This document shows positions 1 to 8,776 of a stretch of 64,000 nucleotides of DNA, one piece after another; the stretch's first letter is position 1; each line of letters begins with the position of its first letter. Origin of the DNA: Oleispira sp036960605 (GTDB lineage: Bacteria; Pseudomonadota; Gammaproteobacteria; Pseudomonadales; Oceanobacteraceae). A model generated the notes under the pieces. It was not told where the DNA came from. It was given only the letters and a program-made list of their open reading frames with translations, and did no database searches. The stretch covers positions 1 to 64,000 of the forward strand of contig JBALXI010000025.1 of NCBI GenBank assembly GCA_036960605.1. The letters are read 5' to 3'. The position numbers were made by a program, and so were the translations under genes.

Positions 1-3
1 AAA

Positions 4-80
4 TGGCGGACTGGACGAGACTCGAACTCGCGACCCCTGGCGTGACAGGCCAGTATTCTAACCAACTGAACTACCAGTCC
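4..80 (-). tRNA. tRNA-Asp (GTC)
   Basis: Read on the minus strand this folds as a cloverleaf of 77 nt with an encoded CCA end. The anticodon arm has a CTGGC/GCCAG stem around the loop CTGTCAC, giving anticodon GTC (Asp). It is the most promoter-distal of four tRNAs transcribed leftwards and is identical to the copy at 241-317. Confidence 0.96.
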
Positions 81-130
81 ACTTAAAGCAATCTTTATAA
101 GTCAGTCCAATCAATTCGTCACAAAAAGAT

Positions 131-206
131 TGGTGGGTGATGACGGGATCGAACCGCCGACATCCACCTTGTAAGGGTGGCGCTCTCCCAGCTGAGCTAA
201 TCACCC
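131..206 (-). tRNA. tRNA-Val (TAC)
   Basis: Minus-strand cloverleaf of 76 nt with encoded CCA. The anticodon stem CCACC/GGTGG encloses loop CTTACAA, giving anticodon TAC (Val). It is identical to the copy at 388-463 and is the third gene of the Val-Asp-Val-Asp operon. Confidence 0.96.
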
Positions 207-240
207 AACTTATAAATCAGGTACTACGTGCAAAATTAAA

Positions 241-317
241 TGGCGGACTGGACGAGACTCGAACTCGCGACCCCTGGCGTGACAGGCCAGTATTCTAACC
301 AACTGAACTACCAGTCC
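241..317 (-). tRNA. tRNA-Asp (GTC), second copy
   Basis: This is an exact repeat of the tRNA-Asp at 4-80, including the GTC anticodon and encoded CCA. The Val-Asp pair has evidently been tandemly duplicated: the Asp copies are offset by 237 bases and the Val copies by 257, so the spacers differ in length. Confidence 0.96.
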
Positions 318-387
318 AATTTAATTCTACCTTTGCTTCAACAAATCCTACCAATCAATTCGTCACACTATTACTAGTAGAAATGAT

Positions 388-463
388 TGGTGGGTGATGA
401 CGGGATCGAACCGCCGACATCCACCTTGTAAGGGTGGCGCTCTCCCAGCTGAGCTAATCACCC
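388..463 (-). tRNA. tRNA-Val (TAC), second copy
   Basis: First gene of the leftward tRNA operon and identical to 131-206, with anticodon TAC and encoded CCA. It lies just downstream of a near-consensus promoter at 491-518. Confidence 0.96.
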
Positions 464-490
464 TGCGTCGTTCTTGTTTCAGCGAGTTGC

Positions 491-518
491 ATTCTACATT
501 TTCCCTAGGGTATGTCAA
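491..518 (-). promoter_or_regulatory. Sigma-70 promoter of the tRNA operon
   Basis: On the minus strand a perfect -35 TTGACA (518-513) is followed after 16 bases by a -10 TAGAAT (496-491). About 27 bases separate the -10 from the first tRNA-Val. A strong promoter is expected for stable RNA. Confidence 0.8.
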
Positions 519-572
519 ACACTTATTTAAAAAAACTTTATCTTTTTCAGTCACTTGCGTGAAAAGCAGGGT

Positions 573-3500
573 TTAAACCGCTGCTTTTTCTGTAATCACC
601 TGCTGCTTGGCTAGTTGCTTCTCTTTTTTCTTCGCTAGCTTCTTCTCTTTCTTTTGTTCACCTATTACTAATAAGCAAGGTGTTAGGACCAGTGTCAGGA
701 TCGTTGCAAAGGTGAGTCCGCCTGCAATCGCCGTCGAAAGCTGGGTCCACCATTGTGAGGAGGGTGCTCCCGCAGTGACATGATTATGAATCAAATCAAT
801 ATTCCATTGGAAAACCATAGGGATCAAGCCGAGCACTGTAGTGACTGCCGTTAGTAGTACCGGGCGTAAACGCTGGGCGCCGGTTCTAAGGGCTGCATCA
901 ATGGCAGGGACACCTTCTTTAATCAATTGATTGAAGGTATCGATGAGAACAATATTATTATTCACCACAATTCCCGCCAGTGCGATCACCCCCATTCCAC
1001 TCATTACCACGCCAAAAGGTTCTCCTAGCAGTAATAGGCCAATCAGAACGCCAACGATCGAAAGAATGATTGCGCTCAGAATGAGGCCGGCATGATAGAA
1101 GCTATTAAATTGGGTCACGAGAATCGTCAACATTAAGAAAATGGCGATAAAGAAAGCTTTTACTAAGAAGCCCCCCGTTTCACCCATTTTCTCGAAGTCA
1201 CCGCGGAATTTCATCTCGATACCGTCAGCCCATTGCTCTTCCTTCAAGAGAGCACCTAGCTGTTCAATTTTAGCCATTTTATTAACATCGTCAGTGACGT
1301 TGGCTAATAAGCGATAACGACGCTTGCCATCGATACGGACTAAATTATTAACTTGCTGCACGGCATTGCGTTGCATAAAGTTTGAAATCGGCGTTAAACC
1401 TGATGAGGTACTGAGGTTAATGCCATCAAATTGATCGATGGTACGGTTTTCAGCAGGGTAGCGTAGGCTGATGTCGACTTCTTCATCGGTATAGTCAGGG
1501 CGGAAACTGCCGACCTTTAAACCGCCAGTCACCATGCGAATCATCGAGCCGGCGGTTGCGATATCAGCACCATAACGGCTAGCGCTTTCGCGATTGATAT
1601 CCAATTCCCATGAGATACCGGCAAGGGGTAAGTCATCACGAATATCTTTTAGCTCAGGGTCTTGCTGGAATACCGCATTGGCGATGCTGATGGCTTTAAT
1701 CAAATCAGTATCGCTATCAGAAGTAATTTGTAGCTGAATGTCTGCGCCTGCGGCAGGGCCACCGGCTTTCTTTTGAGTCTCAACAATAATGCCCGCAAGA
1801 TCGGCAGTACGGACCTCAATATCGGCCAGTATGTCATCGGCAAGGCGTCTGTGTTCCCAGTTAGAGAGCTCTATTTGAATGCGACCAATCAAGTCGGGTG
1901 CGGAATCATTCGGCGCTTTAATGAAAGTAGAGGTATAGATCGACTCCACTTCGGCCATATCAAAGATCTTACGTTCAACTTGTGCAACAAGGTCATCACG
2001 CTCGACAAGGGATAAATTTCCTCGTGCTCTAATATCGACCAGGCCAATATCAGAATCGACATCCGGAAAGAACTCAACCCCATTGCCTAGTTGACCATAA
2101 ACGATCAAAGTCAAAAATAGAGCGGCAACAGCCCCCATAAATATCTGGCGTGGACGATCGAGGGCAAGTTTTAAATAATGAATGTAGCGGCCGGTAAAAC
2201 CAGGGATGTCGTCAAAATGACCCGCTTCCGCTGCTTTCATTGTGGCTAGGCTCGCTTCATTATGATCGCCACTTTTGCCAATGACGGTACCGATAGTCGG
2301 GACCACGATTAACGCCATAATAAGAGACGCCGACAATGTGAATAGCAGGGTTAAAGGCAGGAACATCATGAAATCCCCCGTAGTGCCCGGCCAAAATAGC
2401 AACGGAAAGAATACTGCGAGAGTGGTTGCGGTAGAGGCAATAATCGGCCAGGCCATCCTCTTGGCCGCTTCGCTATAGGCGTAAAACTTATGCGCACCTT
2501 CAGCCATGCGTCTATCGGCATATTCGGTGACTACAATGGCGCCATCAACGAGCATGCCGACACTTAAAATTAGAGAAAACAAAACAACCATATTGAGGGT
2601 GTAGCCCATCGCATCTAATAGCAGGATACCAATTAAGAAAGAGCCGGGAATTGCCAAGCCAACCATGGTTGCTGAGCGTAAGCCTAGGCTGCCTAATACA
2701 ATAATCATTACTAAGATGGTTGCCACGAGCACGTTATTGAATAAATCGTTCAGCATGTCTTTAATCTTGCTGGATTCATCTTGGCTATAACTGATTTCAA
2801 TGCCGGCGGGTAGTTTATCTTCAGCTTGTTCGAGTATGTATTTTACTTGGTCGAGGGTTTCAATAATGTTGGAACCAATACGCTTTTTAATTTCTAATAC
2901 GACGGCGCTTTTGCCATTTATACGCGCAATGTCTTTGCGATCTTTATAGGTTAGGCGGCCGACGGCGATATCGCGGAATTTCACCACATCATCACCGACC
3001 ACCTTTACCGGCATGTTTAGAATATCGTTAACGTCTTCGATTAAACCCGGTACTTTAACGGAGAAACGCCCAGAGCCGGTATCGAGATCACCCGCGGCAA
3101 CCAGTTGATTGTTATTGCTAACAAGTGTCGCTAGTTGAGCAAAAGATAGGTTGTAATTGTCCATACGAGCCGGGTCGACAATAATTTCAGCCAGTTCTTC
3201 GCGCTTACCGACGATATCGGCGCTCAATACACCGGGTAATGTTTCAATCGCGTCTTGTAAACGAGTTGCGCTGGCGTAAAGCAGGCTTTCATCTACGTCT
3301 CCCGAAAGCGTTACAATCATTACTGGAAAGAGAGCGACGTTAATTTCTTTGACTAGCGGCTCGTCACTGTCTTTCGGCAGGTCTTTTTTGGCTGTATCAA
3401 CGCGCTCGCGCACATCGATGAGTGCTTGGTCGATATTAATGTCACCATAAAACTCAAGCATGACCGATAAGTGGCCTTGAGAGGCCGTGCTGATCATTTC

Positions 3501-3737
3501 TTTTAAGCCATCTAAAGACTTAAGTTCACCTTCAAGAGGCTTGTAAATTAGACGGTCAGCATCTTCAGGAGAAATACCTTCATGATTGACAGAGACATAA
3601 ACAATCGGTACTTGGATATCAGGGCTACTTTCTTTAGGGATAGTGATCATAGTGACTAGCCCTATGATCATAATTAATGAAAATAACATTAAAATAGTGC
3701 GTGAGCGGTGCAAGAGTGCGTCGATTAAATTATTCAT
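573..3737 (-). CDS. RND-family efflux transporter, inner-membrane pump subunit
   Basis: This 1054-residue protein has the length and layout of AcrB/MexB-type resistance-nodulation-division pumps. An N-terminal membrane helix is followed by a large periplasmic loop, a central bundle of helices, a second periplasmic loop and a C-terminal bundle. The proton-relay segment GMLVDGAIVV is visible, with Asp near residue 399. The C-terminus is a lysine-rich cytoplasmic tail. Its start overlaps the stop of the upstream adaptor gene (TAATG), so the two are translationally coupled. No outer-membrane channel gene is present, so the pump probably uses a TolC encoded elsewhere. Family knowledge suggests proton-driven export of drugs, dyes or lipophilic compounds; the substrate cannot be read from sequence. 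Confidence 0.95.
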   Translation of the reverse strand: MNNLIDALLHRSRTILMLFSLIMIIGLVTMITIPKESSPDIQVPIVYVSVNHEGISPEDADRLIYKPLEGELKSLDGLKEMISTASQGHLSVMLEFYGDINIDQALIDVRERVDTAKKDLPKDSDEPLVKEINVALFPVMIVTLSGDVDESLLYASATRLQDAIETLPGVLSADIVGKREELAEIIVDPARMDNYNLSFAQLATLVSNNNQLVAAGDLDTGSGRFSVKVPGLIEDVNDILNMPVKVVGDDVVKFRDIAVGRLTYKDRKDIARINGKSAVVLEIKKRIGSNIIETLDQVKYILEQAEDKLPAGIEISYSQDESSKIKDMLNDLFNNVLVATILVMIIVLGSLGLRSATMVGLAIPGSFLIGILLLDAMGYTLNMVVLFSLILSVGMLVDGAIVVTEYADRRMAEGAHKFYAYSEAAKRMAWPIIASTATTLAVFFPLLFWPGTTGDFMMFLPLTLLFTLSASLIMALIVVPTIGTVIGKSGDHNEASLATMKAAEAGHFDDIPGFTGRYIHYLKLALDRPRQIFMGAVAALFLTLIVYGQLGNGVEFFPDVDSDIGLVDIRARGNLSLVERDDLVAQVERKIFDMAEVESIYTSTFIKAPNDSAPDLIGRIQIELSNWEHRRLADDILADIEVRTADLAGIIVETQKKAGGPAAGADIQLQITSDSDTDLIKAISIANAVFQQDPELKDIRDDLPLAGISWELDINRESASRYGADIATAGSMIRMVTGGLKVGSFRPDYTDEEVDISLRYPAENRTIDQFDGINLSTSSGLTPISNFMQRNAVQQVNNLVRIDGKRRYRLLANVTDDVNKMAKIEQLGALLKEEQWADGIEMKFRGDFEKMGETGGFLVKAFFIAIFLMLTILVTQFNSFYHAGLILSAIILSIVGVLIGLLLLGEPFGVVMSGMGVIALAGIVVNNNIVLIDTFNQLIKEGVPAIDAALRTGAQRLRPVLLTAVTTVLGLIPMVFQWNIDLIHNHVTAGAPSSQWWTQLSTAIAGGLTFATILTLVLTPCLLVIGEQKKEKKLAKKKEKQLAKQQVITEKAAV

Positions 3738-4861
3738 TAATCTTGCCCCGTCTCAGCAATATTTGCCGCAGAATCTTTCTGTTGCGCTTCTGCTTCTTTA
3801 TAAACGGGAGTCACTTCTTCACCATAATCAACAAAGCCTTGGCCAACTGTAATTACCTGGGTCTGTTCTTCTAACCCTGTAATCCAAATGCCGGTATTCT
3901 CAGCTTTTAATATATCAATGCCATGGAAGATTACTTTATTGTCTGGGGTAATGCCTTTTAGCCCCAGGTGCCCTTGGTCATCCAGAATCAATAACGCAGG
4001 AGAGATCTTATGAGCAAACTGTTTTGGCTGTGGAATTTGTAATTTAGCGGTTAAGCCACTGGTCATCGAGCCTGATGGATTCACAACTTCCATTTCAATA
4101 GGGAAGGTTCGAGTTTGAGCATCGGCTTCTGCCGCGATAAAACGAATAACCCCTTTAATGATATCCCCGGTAATCAAGGTCGCTTGAGCACGATCACCTA
4201 TATTGATAAAGGAGGCGTCTTTTTCAGCAACGTGGCCGGTCACTAAGTAGGGGGAGAAATCTAATATTTTAACAATGGCTGTATTTTCTTTCACATAATC
4301 ACCTAGCTCAACATAGCGCTGGTCAACAATGCCATCGAAAGGTGCGGTAATACGGCTCGCAGCAAGATTAATCTGAGCATTGGTTAAATCGGCTCTAGCA
4401 TTGGCAAGTGCGGTTTCGGCTTGGGCTAACTGAGCCTCATTATATAAGCCTTTTTTAATCAGCTTCTTAGCGCTTTCAAATTCGAGCGTAAATTGACGTA
4501 AGCTGGCTTTCGTTTGGTTTACTCGTGCTGGCCAGTCGCGAGCGTCAAGCTCAACGATTAAATCGCCTTTTTTAACCCGTTCACCTTTTTGCTTATGTAC
4601 GAATTTTACCTTGCTGCGAATCTCAGATTTCAATTCAACACTACGATTAGCGGCTGTTTTACCTGAAACAGTAATTAAGCGTTCGGTTAATGCGCCTTGC
4701 ATGCGCTCTACTTGAACCTTACGTAGGCCGTGATCCATAACGAGTGGGCGAGGATTGATATATTCTTCTGTTTCGCTGCTAAGGCCGATAATTAGCCAGC
4801 TAGCAAGAATGAAGGTCAAAAGCAGGGCTAAAATGTGCCCTCGATTAAGGTGGATAGTCAT
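3737..4861 (-). CDS. RND efflux periplasmic adaptor (membrane fusion protein)
   Basis: A 374-residue HlyD/AcrA-type adaptor that bridges the inner-membrane pump and an outer-membrane channel. The N-terminus has a single hydrophobic anchor (about residues 10-27) without a lipobox cysteine. A lipoyl-like segment, the alpha-helical hairpin rich in Ala, Gln and Lys (about 110-165), the second lipoyl half starting ITAPFDGIV, and beta-barrel regions follow in the usual order. It is the first gene of a two-gene operon with the RND pump. The C-terminal tail (AEAQQKDSAANIAETGQD) is low-complexity and hydrophilic. Confidence 0.92.
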   Translation of the reverse strand: MTIHLNRGHILALLLTFILASWLIIGLSSETEEYINPRPLVMDHGLRKVQVERMQGALTERLITVSGKTAANRSVELKSEIRSKVKFVHKQKGERVKKGDLIVELDARDWPARVNQTKASLRQFTLEFESAKKLIKKGLYNEAQLAQAETALANARADLTNAQINLAASRITAPFDGIVDQRYVELGDYVKENTAIVKILDFSPYLVTGHVAEKDASFINIGDRAQATLITGDIIKGVIRFIAAEADAQTRTFPIEMEVVNPSGSMTSGLTAKLQIPQPKQFAHKISPALLILDDQGHLGLKGITPDNKVIFHGIDILKAENTGIWITGLEEQTQVITVGQGFVDYGEEVTPVYKEAEAQQKDSAANIAETGQD

Positions 4862-5015
4862 TATATTTATTTCCGCAACATTATCGATGAGTCAGTTTTT
4901 GCTGAGTGAAACAATAATTACAGCTATTGGACAGGGTCACAAGAATTTTTACGCAATTTAGGCCAAACAAACTGTTATCAAAAATAGGACAAATAAAGGT
5001 TTTATGGGGCTTAGC

Positions 5016-5044
5016 TTCGGATTGTTCGCCAAAGTGCGTATACT
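5016..5044 (+). promoter_or_regulatory. Putative sigma-70 promoter of uup
   Basis: A good -10 TATACT (5039-5044) lies 17 bases after a weak -35 TTCGGA (5016-5021), placing a start near 5051 and a short leader before the uup ATG at 5088. The -35 matches consensus at only three positions. Confidence 0.4.
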
Positions 5045-5087
5045 GGCGCCAATCTTTATACCTCATTCTTCCTGAGTAGAAAATTAT

Positions 5088-7028
5088 ATGGTTTTGGTTC
5101 GATTAAAAGGCGTTTCTTTAGCATTTGGTAATCAAGTATTACTGAATAAAGTCGATTTTGATGTTAATGCTGGCGAACGAGTGTGTGTGCTTGGGCGTAA
5201 TGGCGAAGGTAAGTCGACCTTATTAAAAATTCTTAATCGGGAAATTACACCCGACGAAGGCTCTGTGCAGCACAGTGATACCATTAGAATTGCGGCGTTG
5301 CAGCAAGAATTACCCGTTACTGATCCGCAGACTGTGTATGAAGTTGTGGCTTCTGGCTTAGGGGATCTAGGCAAGACGATTTCTGCCTACCACGAAGAAA
5401 TTTTACGAGGTGAGCATGTTGACCTGGTTAAGCTTGAGCGCTTGCAGCATGTGATTGAAGCGAATGACGGCTGGTTATGGCAGCAGAAAGTCGATTCTAT
5501 TTTAGACCGCTTAGACTTACCCGGTGATGCCGCGTTTGATTCTATGTCGGGTGGTTGGCAGCGCCGTGTGATGTTGGCACAAGCAATGGTTTCAGAACCT
5601 GATTTGCTGATTCTTGATGAGCCAACCAACCACATGGACATTGCGACCATTCGTTGGTTAGAAGAACAGTTGGTGCAGTTCAAAGGCACCTTGCTCTTTA
5701 TTAGTCACGATCGCGCGTTTGTACAAGCGTTATCGACTCGTATTATTGAGCTCGATCGAGGCAGTATTTATTCTTGGAAAGGCACTTATCAGGGATTTAT
5801 TGAGCACCAAGAGCACCGTCTTGCCGCTGAGGAAGTTCAGAACGCGTTATTTGATAAGCGTTTAGCCGAAGAAGAAGTATGGATTCGTCAGGGTGTTAAG
5901 GCGCGTCGTACTCGTAACGAAGGCCGTGTTGAGCGTTTAAAAGAAATGCGTAATCAGCGCAGTGATCGACGTGACCGTCAAGGCAATGTATCACTGTCTA
6001 TGAATTCTGCTGATAGTTCAGGTAAGAATGTATTCGAACTTGAAAATGTGTCGTTTGGTTTCGATATTGCCAATGGCTTGCGTAAAGAAATTGTACGCAA
6101 TTTCACCAGTGTTGTGATGCGGGGTGATCGTATTGGTTTAGTCGGTCCTAATGGTGCGGGTAAGAGTACGGTAATGAAGTTGCTATTAGAGCAGCTCAAG
6201 CCAGAAGCGGGTACCGTTAAAGTCGGTACTAAGCTGGACGTTGCTTATTTTGATCAGTCACGCAGCTTGCTTGATCTTGAAAAGTCAGTGGCTGAGAACG
6301 TCGGTGATGGCAAGGATGAAGTTGAAGTTGATGGCCGTTCTCGCCATATTCTTGGTTACCTTCAAGACTTCTTATTCGAACCTGCGCGTGCGCGTACTCC
6401 GGTTAAGTCGTTATCCGGTGGTGAGCGTAACCGCGTGCTATTGGCTAAGTTATTCCTTAAACCGTGCAATCTGTTGATTATGGATGAGCCGACTAACGAC
6501 TTGGATGTAGAGACGCTAGAGCTGCTGGAAGAAAAATTGGTTGAATACGACGCAACCTTATTATTGGTAAGTCACGATCGTGCTTTCCTAGATAATGTTG
6601 TTACTCAGCTTTGGGTCTTTGATGGCAAGGGTAATATCGACGAGCAGGTCGGTGGTTATTCTGAGTGGGAAGCCCGCGACAAAGAAACTAAAGCGAAGTT
6701 TGATGCCACCGTTAAGTCAGGTTCTAAAAAGGCAAAAGCACCTTCGCAATCAAAAGGTTCAAAAGCAAAACCTGCAGTCGTTGAAGCGAGTAAAGCGCCG
6801 GCTAAAAAACTCAGTTACAAGCTGCAGTTTGAGTTGGATGAATTACCGAAAAAAATCGAAGCCTTAGAAGCTAAGCAAACTGAGTTGGGCATTGAGACGG
6901 GCAGTGCTGACTTTTATCAAAAAGATAATGATCATGTCACAGCTAAGCTTGATGAGCTGCAAAGTATTGAAAAGCAATTAGAAGCGCTTGAAGAGCGTTG
7001 GTTAGAGTTAGAGGAAATGGCAGGATGA
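5088..7028 (+). CDS. uup: ABC-F family ATPase Uup
   Basis: A 646-residue soluble tandem ABC ATPase without membrane domains. The first cassette has Walker A GRNGEGKST (near residue 36), signature SGGWQRR and Walker B with DEPTNH (near 177). The second has GPNGAGKST (near 353), SGGERNR and DEPTND (near 466). A charged arginine-rich linker separates the cassettes. The C-terminal ~90 residues begin with a Lys/Ala/Ser linker and form a predicted coiled coil, the DNA/ribosome-binding tail that distinguishes Uup from EttA and YbiT. ABC-F proteins act on the ribosome, and Uup is also linked to suppression of transposon excision. It overlaps the next gene by four bases (ATGA). Confidence 0.95.
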   Translation: MVLVRLKGVSLAFGNQVLLNKVDFDVNAGERVCVLGRNGEGKSTLLKILNREITPDEGSVQHSDTIRIAALQQELPVTDPQTVYEVVASGLGDLGKTISAYHEEILRGEHVDLVKLERLQHVIEANDGWLWQQKVDSILDRLDLPGDAAFDSMSGGWQRRVMLAQAMVSEPDLLILDEPTNHMDIATIRWLEEQLVQFKGTLLFISHDRAFVQALSTRIIELDRGSIYSWKGTYQGFIEHQEHRLAAEEVQNALFDKRLAEEEVWIRQGVKARRTRNEGRVERLKEMRNQRSDRRDRQGNVSLSMNSADSSGKNVFELENVSFGFDIANGLRKEIVRNFTSVVMRGDRIGLVGPNGAGKSTVMKLLLEQLKPEAGTVKVGTKLDVAYFDQSRSLLDLEKSVAENVGDGKDEVEVDGRSRHILGYLQDFLFEPARARTPVKSLSGGERNRVLLAKLFLKPCNLLIMDEPTNDLDVETLELLEEKLVEYDATLLLVSHDRAFLDNVVTQLWVFDGKGNIDEQVGGYSEWEARDKETKAKFDATVKSGSKKAKAPSQSKGSKAKPAVVEASKAPAKKLSYKLQFELDELPKKIEALEAKQTELGIETGSADFYQKDNDHVTAKLDELQSIEKQLEALEERWLELEEMAG

Positions 7029-7501
7029 GCCCTTTAATAATTGTAGTCTTTATCGTTTTAGCGGTGTTTGGTTCGGTGTATATGTTGAAACCAAGTCCGC
7101 GTCAGCAGCGCTTAGCTGAGCTACGTCTAGACGCAATTAAGTTAGGGTTACAGGTTAAGTTAGAAACATTTAAGACGGATAGTAAGAAAATGGGGGTGCG
7201 GGATGATATTACCGCCACCCGTTTTCAGCGTTTTAATCCTGCTATTAAAAGTCAGACGCTGCGTTGGTGTATTGTTCGTCAGGCTGGTTGGGAGCAGGAA
7301 GGTCTAGCGGAAGGTTGGAGTTGGAATAGTGTCGCACAGCAACCTAATCTAGATGAACTGTCTAAGTTATTGTCTGAAGTCGGGGATGACGTACAAATGA
7401 TCGAGGTGTATGACAATCGAGCAAGTCTTATGACGATTGAGAGTAAGGCCAGTACCGCTGAGCTGATCAATGCTTGGATTGAGTCAGCCCAGCAGTTGTA
7501 A
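7025..7501 (+). CDS. Small single-pass membrane protein of unknown function
   Basis: A 158-residue protein starting at the ATG that overlaps the uup stop (ATGA), so it is translationally coupled to uup. A hydrophobic N-terminal helix (about residues 3-22, PLIIVVFIVLAVFGSVYML) is followed by a basic stretch and a soluble domain of about 130 residues with conserved-looking tryptophans. An upstream in-frame ATG at 6998 would start inside uup and lacks support. The arrangement (short outside, one helix, cytoplasmic domain) vaguely recalls YajC, but I see no diagnostic motif and assign no function. Confidence 0.75.
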   Translation: MSPLIIVVFIVLAVFGSVYMLKPSPRQQRLAELRLDAIKLGLQVKLETFKTDSKKMGVRDDITATRFQRFNPAIKSQTLRWCIVRQAGWEQEGLAEGWSWNSVAQQPNLDELSKLLSEVGDDVQMIEVYDNRASLMTIESKASTAELINAWIESAQQL

Positions 7502-7525
7502 TGTCTATTGCATCTTCTTAATGGC

Positions 7526-7554
7526 GCTATGCACGATTAAAAATTGTGCATAGC
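7526..7554. terminator. Hairpin between convergent genes
   Basis: A near-perfect inverted repeat (GCTATGCAC and GTGCATAGC arms extended by four further pairs around an AAA loop) sits between the convergent genes ending at 7501 and 7537, and overlaps the last codons of the leftward gene. There is no long T-run on either side, so a bidirectional terminator role is inferred mainly from position. Confidence 0.4.
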
Positions 7555-8334
7555 CACTATTTCTTCTAAATTCATAATGATGCGTTCGCTATAACTCGTG
7601 ACTAAGAAAGGCACGGTATTCTCGTTATAGTTTTTGATAGAACGTTCCATGAAATTCCACTTGCTATCAATGGCGCGTAAGATCTTTTTGCTGTTATTAG
7701 GATCGACCTGGGCTTTCAAATTAACCAAGTCTGTACGAAAAGCATCCGCCATTTGATCTAACGAACGTTCATAAGAACCCATGAACACTTGCCCTAAGTT
7801 AGATGTGCCGCGTGCAGCATATTGTGACGTAATCTCTTCCATGGTAATTGATAGCGTACGGGCAGTTTCAACCACCGCGGGTGGCTTTGTTCCGGTACTG
7901 ATTTGAGCGTCGTGGTAGGCCTTCGATAAGCTTTTTAGTAAGACGGTATTCAGCTTTCCCATTTCATCAACAAGACGCACGTTAGGAAAACCTTGAGTTT
8001 CCATGTCTTGATAATTCACACGAATGAGATCGTTGAACTCAATCCAAGCAATATTGACCTTGTTCATTGAATCTGCGATGCCATCGGATGCGGGTAAGGA
8101 GCGCGTTACTTCCAATGTGTTCTCGAATTGATTCAAGTTCTTGATGATTTTCTTGCCATATTTAGAATCGGCATCCAAACCAGAATACATATAAAAATTG
8201 GTTAGAGATTCGGTAGAAAGTAAACGTAATTTATGAACGTTAGTTAGTAGTTGTTGAGGTGTCGCAAACGCCTGCATAGTAAACAGCGTAAGGGTAATCA
8301 GGAGTAAACTTTTAAAAGCTAGTATCGTTTTCAT
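7537..8334 (-). CDS. Exported helical protein of unknown function
   Basis: A 265-residue protein with a clear Sec signal peptide (charged MKT start, hydrophobic core, cleavage after QAFA near residue 24). The mature part has no cysteines and looks almost entirely alpha-helical, with long amphipathic stretches separated by short breaks, as in four-helix sensory modules of the NarX/PilJ type. No transmembrane segment or signalling domain follows, so it would be a free periplasmic protein. It is monocistronic: the gene downstream is convergent and fadB upstream is divergent. I do not recognise the family. The sensor-like fold is an inference from helix content only. Confidence 0.8.
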   Translation of the reverse strand: MKTILAFKSLLLITLTLFTMQAFATPQQLLTNVHKLRLLSTESLTNFYMYSGLDADSKYGKKIIKNLNQFENTLEVTRSLPASDGIADSMNKVNIAWIEFNDLIRVNYQDMETQGFPNVRLVDEMGKLNTVLLKSLSKAYHDAQISTGTKPPAVVETARTLSITMEEITSQYAARGTSNLGQVFMGSYERSLDQMADAFRTDLVNLKAQVDPNNSKKILRAIDSKWNFMERSIKNYNENTVPFLVTSYSERIIMNLEEIVAMHNF

Positions 8335-8776
8335 AGCACCTACATCATTTGTTTTATTGTTATTTCGTATTTTGATCTACACCCATACTAAGGAAAAGAC
8401 CTGTTAATCAATAGGGGCTATTACAAACGGTAACAAAAAAGATCGAAAAATAAGCCGAATGTACAAGAAAGGCAGAAGTGACTATGGATCTGTAACTATG
8501 TTTTGGAGTTGATCGGCTAATTCAGAACAGTTTTTCAATTTCTTCGGTATCGGCATCATTTATATCCTTCAAATGCTTAATAAAAGACTATTCTTCTCAG
8601 GGCAATGACGACTGACTCTTGACTTTTTAAGGCCTTTCGCGGATTGTGTTCGACAAGATTCAAACGGTCGTATGAATTGCCTGTTTTTTGAGCAATCGAT
8701 CGTTATCTCAGTGCAAGAAGCTACTTTTGTATTCGCTTCTGCAGTTATTTAGCTAACCCTACGTGGAGATCATTTG
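8335..8776. other. Intergenic region between divergent unknown gene and fadB
   Basis: This 442-base gap carries no convincing gene. Its fadB-proximal part holds a TTGACT (8619-8624), a possible promoter TCGACA (8650-8655) with ATGAAT (8672-8677), and an operator-like palindrome at 8658-8677. The rest is unremarkable AT-rich sequence. Confidence 0.6.
8658..8677. promoter_or_regulatory. Palindromic operator candidate upstream of fadBA
   Basis: The 20-base sequence ATTCAAACGGTCGTATGAAT matches its own reverse complement at 16 of 20 positions, with outer arms ATTCA/TGAAT. It lies about 100 bases upstream of fadB and covers the -10 of a candidate promoter. Fatty-acid oxidation operons in gammaproteobacteria are commonly repressed by FadR or the TetR-family PsrA, and the TTCAAAC-type half-site resembles PsrA sites. 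Which regulator binds is inference. Confidence 0.5.

Noticed and set aside
394..576. Open frames across the tRNA-Val at 388-463
   Set aside because: They run through a tRNA gene and its promoter.
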